The notes below the pieces were generated by a model. That model was not told the DNA's origin. It did not search any database and saw only the letters and a program-made list of their open reading frames with translations. Of a stretch of 64,000 nucleotides of DNA, positions 1 through 13,393 are shown piece after piece. How positions within the stretch are numbered: position 1 is the first letter of the stretch; each line of letters begins with the position of its first letter. Origin of the DNA: Hydractinia symbiolongicarpus (Eukaryota > Cnidaria > Hydrozoa > Anthoathecata > Hydractiniidae); assembly GCF_029227915.1 (NCBI RefSeq), contig NC_079877.1, positions 15,982,851-16,046,850 of the forward strand, in the 5' to 3' direction. The position numbers were made by a program, and so were the translations under genes.

Positions 1-1914
1 ATTCGTGACGTTACGACAGTCAAAATAGAAGAAGAAGGAGATGTATAAAGAGAAGGCTATCAGTTTTAATAAGATTTCGAATGTAACCATCGGATTTTTA
101 GTCGCTAACGTAACAGCCATTTAACCCTATTTGGTTCCGATTGGGTGCATAAAGTTCCACCATCCGAATATGGATTTTAATATCTCGAAATACTTAAAAA
201 AATTAGTTTCAATTTTTTTTGCTATTACTATTTTTACAGTTAGCATTTTTTTTCTTTTTAGACTCAAACTATGGGTTACATTATGAGTTATTAGACATTA
301 CTTAAAACCACTATTGTAAACCCACTATAATGGAAAATGCGAGAAAATCCAATTCAATAATGTACGTATGATAATACAACGTTTTAGCTATGTTTTTAAC
401 TTTTTTAGCTATGTTTAGACACGTTTACTCCGACTTTTACGATTTTAATCCGTTTTATTCGGAAAACATCACTTATCCGGCTTAATTGTTTTTACCCGAT
501 AATTTACTTGTTGATAGCGTTAAGCATACTAAATTTGTATTAAATTTTATCTCATTGGTAGTGGCCTAATAAATGTTCCTATTTAGTTCAAGTCTATTGT
601 ACTAACGGACACATAAGATGTTGCTAGATGTCAAGCAAGTCACACGTGACTAATTTTTACATTTTTCAGTATTGCAAAGATTTTATAATGCCAAAAATTT
701 TTAAGATGTTGCAAGAAACCTTTCTTAAAAACCAGTAAAATCAGTCTTATTTTATTACCTAATTGCATCTGATGTGAAATGTAAACAAACAAAAAATGAA
801 AGCTATTTTTTCAGTTGCTATTCTCAAGTCACCAAAGAATAAAAACCCCATATGATTAGTTCAATTTAGAATAATTGTTTATGTGAATTGAAATTAAAAA
901 ATGGTTCTGAGTAAGTCTCTTTTTTATTTGCTATTGAAATCTGCATTGTTGTTGTTGTTTTTTTATTTCACGTTTTCATGTTACCATTTTACTACTGACG
1001 TTCCAAACCGGGAAGTATGGCTCCATGCAAAGCCCTGTTGAAAAAAATCAATCAAAGCCAATCAAAGCACTTGATATTTTTATACTAACTGATTTTTTAT
1101 ATCAGTCAGGTAATATAGGATCGCATATTAAATTCAATATTTGACTTTTGTTAAGTTATCTGTTAATCACAGAAATCTAGATAAAATGTGTTTTTTACAA
1201 AAGATTTTGGTATACTGAGCTTATCCATTTTGTGGACACAGAGGAAACGACCAATCAACGGATATACGCGTTCAACGATTGTTTATTATAAAAATCTTGA
1301 AGTGCTTTTTGTGTCATGCTTAGATTATCCGGGATTGTATTTCCACTAGCTTTCTTTCTCTATTTAATGTGTGCAATAGTGTCTGTACGTTACAGCTATA
1401 TTTGCTCATACATTTTTAAAAAAAAGAAATTCCCTTTTTTAAGTCGTGATACTTGTCGTGTTTTTAATTAATTTGGGTGTGTTTTACAGCAATTTTAAAT
1501 GCGTGGTTAAAACAATCTAAAAATTAATGTAAGCATTAATGATATAATGACTAAGTATAATAGTTATACTAATGTTTTGAATTCGTGACGTACATAACTA
1601 TGTGAGTCAGTGCAATACTTAGTACAAGACTTTAAGATAAGTTTTATTTAAGCTGGATTGACTGGACCAGACATACAACAAAAAACGTCATTATTTTAAA
1701 ACAAATTTGTTGATGTCCTCATCGATATCCAGTGTGGCTTTTTTTTTAAATAAAATAACTTCGTTTACTCCTATTTAATAGTTACCATGGTATCTAAATA
1801 GAAACATGATCGAAAGATAAGCATTTTATGCATTATATAGAGACTGGAAATGCTACCAAAGGGCAGTGTGTTGATGTAGTTGTTGAAAGAGGAAGGGCAG
1901 GAATAAAAACAAAC
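1..1914. other. AT-rich non-coding stretch
   Basis: No recognisable gene, RNA or transposon end was found here. The sequence is AT-rich with short homopolymer runs and frequent stops in all frames. It may contain the promoter of the small gene that starts at 1915. Confidence 0.5.
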
Positions 1915-2163
1915 ATGGAATGTATCTTCACCTTGTACTGTTTCATAAAAAGAAAACTTTGTCGAGAACGAAAAGTAAAGATACATCAAGAAGTACAGGA
2001 ATGTGAAAGTGAATTAGTTCTAACAACGAAATGCATGCCTACTTATGTGGTTGAAACAGAGGAAAACGGTAGTAAAGTTATCCTGCTAACATCGAAAAAG
2101 AAGCCTCGAACTATTTCTCAATTACAAATTGTTGACGCTGTATGTCTTACTATTCCAGACTAA
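1915..2163 (+). CDS. Small unrecognised protein, copy 1 of a duplicated family
   Basis: Encodes 82 residues from the ATG at 1915. An in-frame ATG lies upstream at 1828, but similarity with the second copy (5459-5671) begins exactly at the Met of the shared start MECIF, so 1915 is preferred. The two proteins match at 41 of 63 residues without gaps. Conserved blocks are MECIF, CFI, LCR, IHQEVQEC, SELVLT and ENGSKVILL. The N-terminal third is Cys/Lys/Arg-rich, the middle acidic, and no signal peptide or membrane span is clear. The C-terminal 19 residues have no counterpart in copy 2. I recognise no family. It could be a single-exon gene, one exon of a larger gene, or a fragment of a mobile element; long blocks of conserved protein sequence argue for past or present coding function. 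Confidence 0.5.
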   Translation: MECIFTLYCFIKRKLCRERKVKIHQEVQECESELVLTTKCMPTYVVETEENGSKVILLTSKKKPRTISQLQIVDAVCLTIPD

Positions 2164-3589
2164 TGGTGGTAGGTTGGCCCGTCCTGACATAAACGCTGTA
2201 TCCATAAAATGTATTATGTTTTATGTAGTGTTTTTAATACTATATTTTGATTTATGAGCTTGTAGTTCGACATAATAACTTTTACACTGACGTACGAAAA
2301 AAGGTATCGCTAAGGCGTACTAGTGCACAAACTAAACGTTATTATATTTTATTGTTTGTCATATATTATAGGACGCTTTACTTGTAAAAAGTTTTCCAGC
2401 AAAAATAGAAATATAAAATTCTTCTTATTTTATTCAAGTCTGGTCCTGATGCCAATGCATGTGCCATCACAGCCAATTTTGATGTGGAAGTACAAATAAG
2501 GAAGGAAAAAAAACTGTGCTGTTTTAAAACAATAATAATAATAACTTCCATTGGTTTTATTCACCATTAAGTCCTGGATATTAAGATAACGTCATATTTA
2601 TGCAGCTTTCCTTCTAAAACCATAGCAACGTAGTTAACCTGGCGTAATATCTGTGGTCTGGACATGAAATTATGCGTAATAACTTGTAAATAAAATCCTT
2701 TTTATAATTTTTTAAAAACGTTTTTAAATAAAACTTTTTAGGGTATATTTACACAGCCACATTTATTATAATTCTCAGGTTTTTCTGCATTCGATTGGTA
2801 AAGTATTGCAGTGAAACAAATGCATAATGACATGTGATTAACTACCAAGCAAATCATGGCGGACATCATAAAAAGTTAATAAATGCTTTTTTGGATAGGA
2901 TTGATGTATTAGTTTGCTATTGTTAAACAGTTGTCTAGTTAACACGTTTTAGTGCTTGCACAGTTTGCACAGCTAAGACGAAGGTTTAAACCACTAAAAA
3001 ACTAAAAAAGCCAGTCTGAATGACAACTTGAAATAATTATTATAATTAGCCGGGTGACCCAGCGTCGAAACGTCGAGTTAAACTGTTCGCGAAATACCTA
3101 GATGTTGACGGGAGCTTACTCTAAGACTATGTAGCATAAATAAAATCAGAACTAATTAAAACGAAACATGACAAACAACCTCCAAAAGGACTCAAAAAGC
3201 ACTACAGCAAACAACATTACAACTGCTTGTAGGCGATTACAGAAGATTTCCCTGAAACATGTCCTGGCATATGACGAAAATGTTGCAAAGATAATCTAAT
3301 GATGCATGAGATTCTTCGCCTATGTTTCCAAAGACAAATTATTGTTGACAAAAAAATTCAAAATTGTGTAATAGACATGGAATTCCTAAGCTCCTTAAAT
3401 AGCTAGATTTTACAAAAGAAAACTTCTTATGTATGGGCAGTTATAACACATATATTACAGTGTTATAACACAGTACTAACTTCTCATCTTTTCTCAAACA
3501 ATTTTTATTCTAAGGTATAAAAGTGTTGTATGTATTGTACTAGTTGACAGGGATAAAAGATAACAAAGATTAGCATTGACCCTTCGATG

Positions 3590-3990
3590 CACAAAGATTT
3601 TTTAATGTATAGGATCTCTCAATTTTGATCAGTGGTAAAGGAAATATAGGAGTATGAATATTTTGCTGATGTCATCAAAAACCTACAAATATACAAATAC
3701 ACTTGTTTAGCAATTCAATAACTAATTGCTCCTATCGTGTCGAGATTGAAACTGGTGATCATAAAAATGTATAGGATCATGTGTTTTTGTCGAACTCTTA
3801 CAGAGATATTGGGATTTAATGGTTTTTGATGTCGTCATCAACCCATCTGTTTTGAAACGGGTGGGTTGACCCAGGTTGGAGAAATTGTCCTGGTTTTGGT
3901 ATCAGGTGTTCCCTAGTTACCAAGGCGGGAGATGACCTCAATTATTTTCTCCGTTTCCAAGTTATTTAGCCTAAACTTAAAAGAACAATG
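3590..3990 (+). repeat. Diverged repeat sharing an AATGTATAGGATC motif
   Basis: Two related blocks, about 3595-3680 and 3765-3850, share AATGTATAGGATC followed by an AGATATTGGGATTTA-like segment and an ATGA/TCGTCA-like end. A third relative lies at 59580-59690. The family is unidentified; a decayed DNA transposon is the likeliest source. Confidence 0.4.
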
Positions 3991-4738
3991 AAATGGGTTC
4001 ACTAATCTTTACTCAATTTTGGTATAATGCCAAAATTTGGTAAATAACATTTACAAAACATTTTTATAGTTGATGTTTTATTGATTTTGTGAGAGAAAAT
4101 TACAAAAAAATGTAACCGACTTAGCAAAAGTCACAGACAGAGACATTAAAACTTCATATTATTATGAGAGATGTAAGTTACCAGGTGGTAGCGAAGGGAG
4201 TATCAAAGAGATTGCAAAGGACATACGAATAAAACACTTACCAGGATTAAAGGGAAATGCAATCTATCTGCGTTATTTCTGATCCTACTGACGTCACAAT
4301 ATAGGTTTCTTTATCTGGATCATTCTAAAAATGTCGAATTAAACAGGTGCACAAGGTTTAATGGCATGAGAAATGATAATTCTGGAAAGACAGGTTTGTT
4401 TTCTTTTTCATTGCATTTTATCGACAAGTCTGTTAAGAAGGCCATCGCATTAGTAACATGTGAGAAATTTAAGCATATCTAAAAATAGGTAAAATGATTT
4501 AATTTTTAATCAAAACAGAGTTTGTATTTAAGGTTCTGCCAAGTTTTATTACCTTTTATTATCCTAAGCGTGGGATATAGTGTTTTTAATTATTTAAATT
4601 CGTTAAATTCATTTACTTATGATTAAATGGTATGTAAGAGTTACTATGGTATTCAACATGTTGTTCATAGTTTGTTTTATATAATTCAAAACTCACGTCG
4701 TAGCTAATTGAAAGATTAGTTGTGTTTAATCAAACTAT

Positions 4739-4762
4739 ATATAATCTATATATAGATTATAT
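4739..4762. repeat. 24-bp perfect AT palindrome
   Basis: The arms are ATATAATCTATA and its exact reverse complement with no spacer. It could form a cruciform or be a transposon core, but nothing nearby shows a function. Confidence 0.7.
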
Positions 4763-5458
4763 GGAGTTGTAGGCTATATATAATCCATTATATTTAAAAT
4801 TATTTAGATTTATATGTTCTGATCATAGTATTAGTTTTATCTTTTGTCTGTTAATTTTACGTTTTCTAACAACTGAAACCTCTAAAAATGAAGACATAAA
4901 TGTCGAGAGAAATTCCCCTCCATCATTCAATTTTAAAAAGTGGCCTTGGCAGCTGACTGGTGTTATTTACATGTGATCTTACCAAACTCTGTTCAAACAT
5001 GATAGGAGAGTGAGTATTATCTGTAGAATATGTATATTTCTTTTGTTTTGATTTTGCTAAGTTCTTGGTTTAAAATTGACGAAAGCAACATGTGGACGAT
5101 GTAGTATTGGTTTGGACACATATTAATCAACACATATCGTCATACATTTGACTATAAAAACTTAAAATCTCCCTTATAATAATAAATGACGGATATCTCC
5201 GTAAACAATTGGGTCTAGTCAAGATAACAATATTCACTAGACATTGTATCATTACAATACAATTCTAAGAAATATAAGAATTAAATTACTTAAAATTAAT
5301 TAAAGTACTTTACACCCGCTTAGAAATCTGATTGAATTACTACGTGATCAAATGTAGTGATGTTTGATGAGTGGTATTTATGACAAGCGCACAATTAAAA
5401 AACGTGAGTAACGAATCAGTGTGTAGTGATTATCAAAAGAGTAAAGAAGAAAAGAAAA

Positions 5459-5671
5459 ATGGAATGCATTTTTAACTATTCATGTTTTATTAGAACAATA
5501 CTCTGTCGTAAACGAAAAGCAGAGATACATCAAGAAGTACAGGAATGCGATAGTGAGTTGGTTTTAACAAGTCAACGAATGCCTGACTATGCCCATACTA
5601 GAGCTGAAAACGGTAGTAAAGTTATCCTGTTGAGATTGGAAAAGAAACGTTGCATTAATAAAAAATCGTGA
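5459..5671 (+). CDS. Small unrecognised protein, copy 2 of a duplicated family
   Basis: Encodes 70 residues from the ATG at 5459. The frame is open upstream to a GTG at 5426, but the aligned start with copy 1 points to the ATG. It keeps the family blocks MECIF, CFI, LCR, IHQEVQEC, SELVLT and ENGSKVILL and ends in a short basic tail unlike copy 1. Two stretches of about 24 nt, encoding the IHQEVQEC and ENGSKVIL segments, are identical to copy 1, while flanking DNA shows no similarity; the duplication is therefore old outside the frame and conserved inside it. Same strand as copy 1, 3.3 kb away. Function unknown. Confidence 0.5.
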   Translation: MECIFNYSCFIRTILCRKRKAEIHQEVQECDSELVLTSQRMPDYAHTRAENGSKVILLRLEKKRCINKKS

Positions 5672-8254
5672 ATATTTTTTACCAGACTTTGAAAGTGTTG
5701 ACAAGAACAGAAGTTGCTTAAACATAACATTGATTTTTTTTATTTATATTTGTAAATACTACTACTATATATCTAGTTTAAATAATTTGTTTTTATTTAA
5801 AACGTTTCACCAAACTTTTTGTACGACAGTACTTTTTAGTAAAATAGATAACACCTTTTCATACCAATTTTCTTAAACCATATAAAGAGTTTTTTTTCTC
5901 TTAATATGTTTAATCAGATTGCTATAAAAATGTATTTCCTCAACTGTTTTTTTATACGGATAATCTTTGCTCGGGAAGTATTGAAAGGGACAAAAGCTGT
6001 ATATGTTTTTGCATTAACAATAATAAATCAAATAGTCCTTTTCGTCATCATCACACTTATGTTTTGTTTCAGTCATAAAGTAAATTATTGCATACGTCAT
6101 AATTGTATACCCGTTTTCTTTTATTTTCTAGAAGGATTAAAGAAAGCCATAACAACTTAAGTAGCATATAATAATGTGCCTAGGTCGACAATGTATGGAA
6201 TGATTTATAATTACTTCTCATTGTGAATAAAGGCCTTTTTATAAGGAAGTGATTACTCATCTTTTTAATTAAATAACATATTTAAATCCCATTTTCACCG
6301 TTTCATCCAGTCACAACTCTTCAACAAGAGTCCGCAAGACAGCACGGCCGTAATACCATCTACCATAGATAACGCGTAATCACTCATAATTAAAAGATAG
6401 AAATATATGCTCATGTAAAAGAGGATTAAGTAGACCTTTTTATTAACAGCGACGCTATTTTTAATTTACCAGTTTCGCAATGCATTTCCGGACTGCTGGG
6501 GTATTTGCAGTTAGTGTAAACAGAGGAATTTGTCGTATTAGAAATATGGCGTATTAGAAAAGCTAATTTAGTTAAGAAGACAAAGTATTATTCCTGAGTT
6601 TTAGAAATTCAACGAATAGAAATCTTGACTTTCACCTTCTTGGCACTTAATAGGAATGTTTCATTATATTTTTAGTCAATGGGAATATTCATGGTCTCCT
6701 GCGAAGTTTTCTCTCGTCAAGTTCGAGGATTTAGAGGACAAATTTATTTGCACGATCGGTTACGGTTAATCTTGGCGGCGGGGCAACTCTAAGCAACTTC
6801 TTATTATGGCAGACAAAGGCTGCTCTAAACTTTGGATAGTGGAAGAACTAAAGATATATAAGCCTAAAAGTTTTCAGAAAAGTTTGGTTCCTTTAAAAAA
6901 CCTGTGTAGCTACATTTACTCTATTATCCTGCCTCTCTGTTCTTGCTCCTTCTCCCGCCTTTTTTGCCACTTTGAAAAAATATTCCTTCCTCTCCCATTG
7001 TTCCAGATGCAGGATTCCTGTATATTTCTAAAAGTTTGTTCCGTGCGTAGATTCTCCACTATTTCCACCGTAAAGCATTGATTTGGCTCTTACAACAATT
7101 TCGAATGAATAAATATTAATTATTCAGTTGATAGTTTTAAAACATGAGTCGTTTATAGCCTGGACGAGATTTGTATTAAAATTATTTTTGTTTTTATGCT
7201 GTTTATGCTTCTTATTTCCAAGCATTTGTTGAAAATAATACTAAACTCGCTTTTTTTCAATATTGAAAAAATAACCCCCTGTCCTGCCTATAACCTGCAA
7301 TACCTGATTCCTGCCACACCTGCTTTTTTGTAGATTGAAAAAAAAGTAAATACAATATGCTTTGTTACTGTTGAAATTAACATTTCAGGAATGTCTCCTT
7401 AGAAAATTTACCTTTATTTGGTGTTTTAGAGTCATCTGATCTTTTCATTAAAATCTTTTATAAAATGGTGAAAAATGTTTTTTCTTCTATGTAAATAGTT
7501 GCCATATCTTGAATGAAGGAACAAGAAGCGTTAGAAGTAAAAGTACAGAACTCCATCCAAGCGAAGCATGCAAATGAGCCGTAAGTAAAAAGGAACCTGG
7601 CTTTAATCCGGGCAGTTGGCCTTTTTGACTAGGTTGGCTTGGTTAGGCGACCTGGTTCGGTTGGGCAGTCTATAAAATTATGAAAGTTTGTTTATTTTTA
7701 TGAAGTGTCTAATGGTGACTTTGAATTACAACATGTTTTTAAAAATATAATCTATCAAACGCTGAAAATTAATTTTTGTCAAAATTATCAATTATGAATT
7801 TACTTATGATACCAGCAATTTGAACTCTTAATTTTAAAGTAGGTCAGGATATTTGGCCCGTAGGTCAAAAGTCTAGGTTCAATAGACTTTACACAGACAG
7901 AATAACAAAGATTTTTGCGACTTCTGGATTAAAACCCCATACGATAGTTCAGACGTCTTTTTCCTTTCTTTAGCTACAATATGTTTTTTCTAAGCCTTTA
8001 TCGTATCTAAATTCACGAGATACATCTTCAAAACATCTTCCCATCAGTATATGCAACCACAATGTTCAACAATTTTCGCTTGTTATAAACAACATGAACA
8101 TCTTTTTATTGAGTTTCATACTAGCAAACGTACTACCATCTATGCAACAAGTTCTACGCAAAGACTAGAAAGTTTCTTTGTTACAACCAGCTGACTGCAA
8201 CAGTGTGTGGATGATCCGTTAAAGGCGGGCCAAACAGCCATAGAGACGGCTACT
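5672..8254. other. Non-coding stretch
   Basis: Open frames at 5906-6160 and 6806-7081 show no domain, signal peptide or repeat support and look like chance. A pyrimidine-rich patch lies at 6920-7020 and a GT-rich imperfect repeat of a GGTTGGCTTGGTT type at 7615-7665. Confidence 0.45.
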
Positions 8255-8330
8255 GATTGAAAATTACCGACTTTCATACAGCGTAGTCGAGTAAAGCGCT
8301 TGTAGGGACAAATTTTAGCCTGTTTTTGTT
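8255..8330 (+). repeat. Left arm of a long inverted repeat
   Basis: The segment containing AAAGCGCTTGTAGGGACAAA, preceded by a CAGCGTAGTC-like block and an ATTACCG-like block, recurs in reverse complement at 10355-10430 in the same order of blocks. The arms are imperfect and enclose about 2.0 kb. They could be terminal repeats of one decayed DNA element or two opposed copies of a small MITE. Confidence 0.6.
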
Positions 8331-10354
8331 TGACTCGATACCCCAGTCCAGTTTCTTGCTCACTTTCTTACAAAGAATTATTTGTGTCATACGGAAAACG
8401 GCTTCTGTTGTTTCTTTCCCAATTCTTTGCTTTTTATACTAACGTTTAACTTCTAAATAACGTGATAAAATGGTGCTGCTAGTCCTCTCTATGGCATATT
8501 AACTTTATTAAAACGCTTCAAGCAAAACAACTAACAGTTATTAACTTTTACAAAGTTTAAAGTTGGATGATAGTAAATAGCCATTTAGCTATGTGAGTGC
8601 AGAAGCGTGAGCGTGGAATGAAGTACTTGAAATTATTGATGACACACTGGTAGATATTAGTACACATCTTTTCCTTAAGATCAACCATCATGGTATGAAT
8701 TAAATATAGTTAGCTAGCTGGCTGGAAACCACCATGTACAATGTATATAATGTATGGTTGGCTATGACTACCTACAAGGACAACCAAACAAGAATTATAG
8801 CTAGCTAGCTAATTGAAGCGAAATAGAAAAAATGGATAATCATACAAGCTGAAAGAATCAACTTATGGATAATCAATATCAAAGACCATTGTCAAATTTG
8901 GATGAAAGAGCATTAAAAATCCCACAACAGCAAATATTTAACTCCGCCGATTACATATCTTTATGGTTAAGCATCTCTTGAAATAACTTTAAAAAATTGT
9001 GAGTGAATGGGAAGTCATTGGGTGAAAAGCGTATTGGCCATAACATTCACACAGCCATATAGCTGCTATAATTTTGACGACGAGGAATAAAAGACATGTC
9101 AGATAATGTATAATGGACCGATCTACATATTGGTATATATTGAGAAATGCTAATGCTAAACTTTTCTAACAGATTCACTGTCAATCTCGTTGGGTTTGAA
9201 AATTGAATTTCAAAAGTGCTTCAAATTTTTAAATTTAACTTTAATCTGACTTTTTCGTGGACTTTTTCTGGCTAACTTCCTTCTTGTTTACGAGGAAATG
9301 TTTTTTGAGCTAAGAGGTAACCTTTTCCCTCCCACTTTGAGAGAAGTGATTTCAGGTTTACAGGAAGAAATTTCATGATTTTTTTCTTTAGTTTGCAAGT
9401 TCACAACAAATTCTTGAGAGTCAGTCATGTGTTTACAAATTATTCGCTGAAATAAATTCTTGTGAATAAGTATAAAGAGAACATTTTCTTACATTCATGT
9501 GATTTTGCTATGATTTCTTCCCAGCCTTATCCCATCTCTGTCAGAAAAGTTTGACCTACCATCCCCATTTTAATACTCAATTCTTAACCAATTTATAAGG
9601 AAAATATTAAATTTTGGCTAATCTGGCAAGTTTAAAGTTTAAAGTTTACAGTCTTGTATGTTTTTTCATTTGCCGGACTTGTGTATGTTTTACAAAAATT
9701 ACTTCATGGGTTTTTTATACATCATAAACTAAGATATGTCAAATGTTGTAGAAAATATTTGCATCAATTATTTTTGCTGATGGTGAAGATTTATTAATTT
9801 TAGTGAAAAAAAAAATCAGTATTTTCAAATAACAAAAACGTTATTGTAGACAAAAAATGAAAAACTTTGTGGTAAAAATTTTTGTGGATTAAAGTAGATG
9901 TAACTAACAGCTAACATAATAATAATAATACAACAAAAGTATTTACAGTACACCATCGTTTTTCCCTGTTCCTGCACTAGCCAGGCTAACTACAGCTAAC
10001 TGGCTTGTCAGCTAGTTAGCTAGCTAGCTACACTTGCTTTCTTTTTTAGAATTTAGTCGTAGTAACTATTGGGCACAACACTTTTTAAAGATAACAATAA
10101 AAACTAGCAATATGGTGCCAACAATAACATTTCTTTCTTGTTTGACACGTTGGACACTTGACTAGGGTAACCATATGACGGATAGCAACAGTTTTTAGTC
10201 ATTAATAACCTTTAATTTTGTGTCTTTTAGATAGAATACAGTCCATAAACCATTAAAGAATACCCTTCTTTGATTTTAGTGTTATAATGGCAAAGTCGCA
10301 AGTTAAATATTCTGCTAATGTTGTTGTTTTCTACTTGTTGCGCTACCTCAAAAA
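8331..10354. other. Interior of the inverted-repeat pair
   Basis: No transposase frame is visible. It holds several TAGCTAGC-rich patches (8710-8720, 8797-8812, 10005-10030) and AT-rich sequence. If the arms are transposon ends, this is a non-autonomous or fully decayed element. Confidence 0.4.
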
Positions 10355-10430
10355 AAACTTTGTCCCTACAAGCGCTTTACTGGTGCCCAGACTGCGCTGT
10401 GTGAAATCCGGTAATTGAATCAAGCTTATA
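10355..10430 (-). repeat. Right arm of a long inverted repeat
   Basis: Reverse complement of the 8255-8330 arm, including the TTTGTCCCTACAAGCGCTTT core. See the left arm for interpretation. Confidence 0.6.
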
Positions 10431-11202
10431 CTACGTCACAGTAGGAACAAAATAGCAGCAATAAATTTTTGCTTAATACCACTATTACTAATTTTCATAT
10501 TTCACTCAGTAAAATCATGATATAATTAGGTAATTCCCGTTGATCAAAAATTGCGCAATTTCACGAGAAGTTCTGACGGGAAATTTTTGTGATTTATTTT
10601 TGGTGCCACATTTTTACATAAACATCCTTCTGTGCATCTAGAAGTATAAACTTGGCCAGATATTTAAACTAGGCACACACGAGTTTATAAAATGACCTGA
10701 GCCAATATTGGAGAAACAGATAGATTGTTGTGGGGCAGAAGAGAAGAGAAAAAAAGCTGATATTCGTAGGTAAAACAACATTTAGGGAGTTGGCTCACCT
10801 TTCAAATGTATTCTTAACTATCTATTTACCACGTATTCGTATTTTGTTTGCTGTAGACGTTTTTTAGTGCAGCAGTTTCGTGTTTATAAAAACTATGTAT
10901 TTACTTTCTCCTAAAACGCATATATAGTAAAGACCAACCGCCATTTTAGGTTTGTTGCTTTACTTTAGGACGTATGTTACTTTAGCTAGTTATATTAATC
11001 TTATTTGGTAAAGCTGTTTTATATGTAGCTATAACTGGCTTAGCTAAGTAATGCTCTCCCCAAGCACTAGCTAATTTTACAAATTTTAGCTTAGAAATTA
11101 TTTAGAAAGTATTTAGAGCTTAACAAGTTTTATGAATAACTTTTTTTATACACAGAATATAACAAATCATGAGTTTGACAAACAGAGATGTAATTGAGTG
11201 GT

Positions 11203-12980
11203 TTAACCCTATTCCTTCTGGGCCTTTTAGGGGCTCCTCAATACCCCGTGTAATTTCTACAATTGTTGTCCGTTGGACTTGAAACTTACCACAAGTGTTG
11301 TCCAGGTATTAATAAACAATTTGGTGAAAAAGAAATTTGATGACGTCAGCATTTTTGGTGATGACGTCATCAAATTTGATGACATATAAAAAAAGGCACT
11401 AACTTTGAATTTTGTAGAAACACTAAATAGTATAACAATATAAACTCAACACTTCGGCATAATTCAAAGAAAGATTTTTAGGTGTACCTATGAACACATA
11501 AAAGGTTCTTAAAAAAAGTTAACCCCCTGATGTTTCTGTCTGATATTTCATGTTGATACATCGTTCCTTATACAACAAACTGACTGATTGTATGTATTAG
11601 ATGTAAAAGTGGTACTTGGATCCTTCATCATTAAGTGATTTTTAATTTTTACTATTTGTGTATATACCATTTACAGAAACTCTGTTGTATAATAGCACGA
11701 TAACTTTTCCACTGCTAACTTAAAAGGTATCTGCATTATTTTATCCTCACATGTTTAACGCAATGACCGTATTTGTGCAAATGTTGTACGCTTTTTATAT
11801 TTTTACATAAAAATTAAGATTTACAACTTATTTGAAAGTCTGTTCTGCAAAATACCCAGATATTTTTTTTCTTTAAATTAATGCTTAATTATAAAGTTGT
11901 TTTGTTTTCGTGGTATTTTCGTATGGTTTTTGAAATAATGCATGTTTTGGCAGCATTCTTAGAGTGACAATTTTTAAATCAGTATTTTTAGTAGTTTTTA
12001 CTATATTTGGTCATTTCCATAATGGCAGAGTTGTGACATCATACTTTAATTGGGTTTAAAAGATATGTAAATTTGAACCCATGTTCGCTGAAAATTTGAA
12101 AAAAAGTTTTTTAAACATTAAGACCAAAAGATATGAATTTTTTATGTTATTAAAATAACGTATGTTTTCGCAAATCTTGTCTGTAAATTCACGCTCTTAT
12201 CACGTGATAATCTATCAGGAAAATTTTGGACACATCCATTAATTTGGTTTTCTAAGCAGTAACTTCTATAAAACACTTTAAGTAATGTTTTATTCGTATT
12301 TTTATTAGTTTTAACCATATTTGGTCATTTCCATAATGGCAGAGTGGTGACGTCACATTATAATAATATAATAAAAAATATAAGTGTTTATTAATATCCT
12401 CTAAATATTTAAAGTTATCCCCAATTCTAGAACAAAAGATATGAGAATTTCAGCTCAGGCGATTTTGTCGTTATAACGGACGTTTTTAAACCCTGTTTTT
12501 TGTGCCATTTTGTTTCCGCTTTTCCTGCAGAAAATTGCAATGCGATTGTTCAAGAAATGCCATCAATTGCATATATTAAAATGGCCATAACTTTGGTTCT
12601 ACTTAACGTACAGGGGTCATTGACCACTCGTTGGATTTGTCTTAGTCTGTAAAACAATCTTAATTTGGTTTTGTGCTTAATTTAAGACTCAACAAAGTGC
12701 CTATAAAATCCTTAAAATTTAATTACTTTAGTTCTGGGGCGAATTTTCACATTCTGTTTAAATTTTCTGAAAGCTAAATAAAAGTTATTTAACATATTTC
12801 CGGTTTTTACATAGATTGTATTAAAAGTTTGCAAAAAATCAGGGAAAACCGGATTTTCGGGCAATATCCGAAAAGATCGGGAAATCGGATTATTCACGTG
12901 TCCACAACATGGAAAAGGATTTGTACTTGATGGAACAAAGTTGTGTCAGGGGGCGGGGCTTCCTGGATCGAATAGGTTTG
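11203..12980. mobile_element. Old piggyBac-like non-autonomous element
   Basis: The left end is TTAA followed by CCCTATTCCTTCTGGGCC at 11207. The right end near 12960-12980 reads CCTGGATCGAATAGG, a decayed reverse complement of the left end of the cleaner copy at 56623-57378. About 250 bp inside the right end (12700-12955) align with 56870-57115, including a CGGGAAATCGGATTA block, so the two belong to one family. TTAA flanks and CCCTATTC ends fit piggyBac-type elements. No transposase frame is present. Internally there is a roughly 312-bp-spaced direct repeat (about 12004 and 12317, sharing TTGGTCATTTCCATAATGGC). Confidence 0.6.
11333..11377. repeat. Hairpin with 15-bp perfect arms
   Basis: AAATTTGATGACGTC (11333-11347) and its exact reverse complement (11363-11377) surround a 15-nt spacer. 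Each arm carries TGACGTCA-like sequence. It lies inside the old piggyBac-like element. Confidence 0.7.
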
Positions 12981-13393
12981 AGAAGAAAAATAGCTACGAA
13001 TAGTTATAAATCATAGTTATTTATTTGTTTTTTTCCCTTTCGATTAAAATTTACTTTATGGATGCTATCAAATAGTTTTTTATTCGCCTTTTTTACGTAA
13101 TTTAGTGTAAGGTTCCTTGTTGATGCGCTGCAGAAATATTTAAAGCCCTATGGGCTCCTTCTTAAAATTGTAACTAATTCGGGAATGATAGGAGCCGTCT
13201 ACTCTACTAAGATAATGAGAAAATTAATTATAGTATATAAGATAAGGTTGCTGAGTTATGAGCGTGCCCAAAAGAGGAGGATAAAATCAAAACACATGCA
13301 TTTATTTATTAATTTGGGTGCTTTATTAATTATAAAAACATGTGTGTCACCAAAAATTGCCTTTGCCACTGCATGATATAAGTTTTGTAACGT

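Larger units (their letters stand above)
2164..5458. other. Non-coding spacer between the two small-gene copies
   Basis: No gene recognised. Contains the repeat described at 3590-3990 and the perfect palindrome at 4739-4762; otherwise AT-rich sequence with stops in all frames. Confidence 0.5.
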
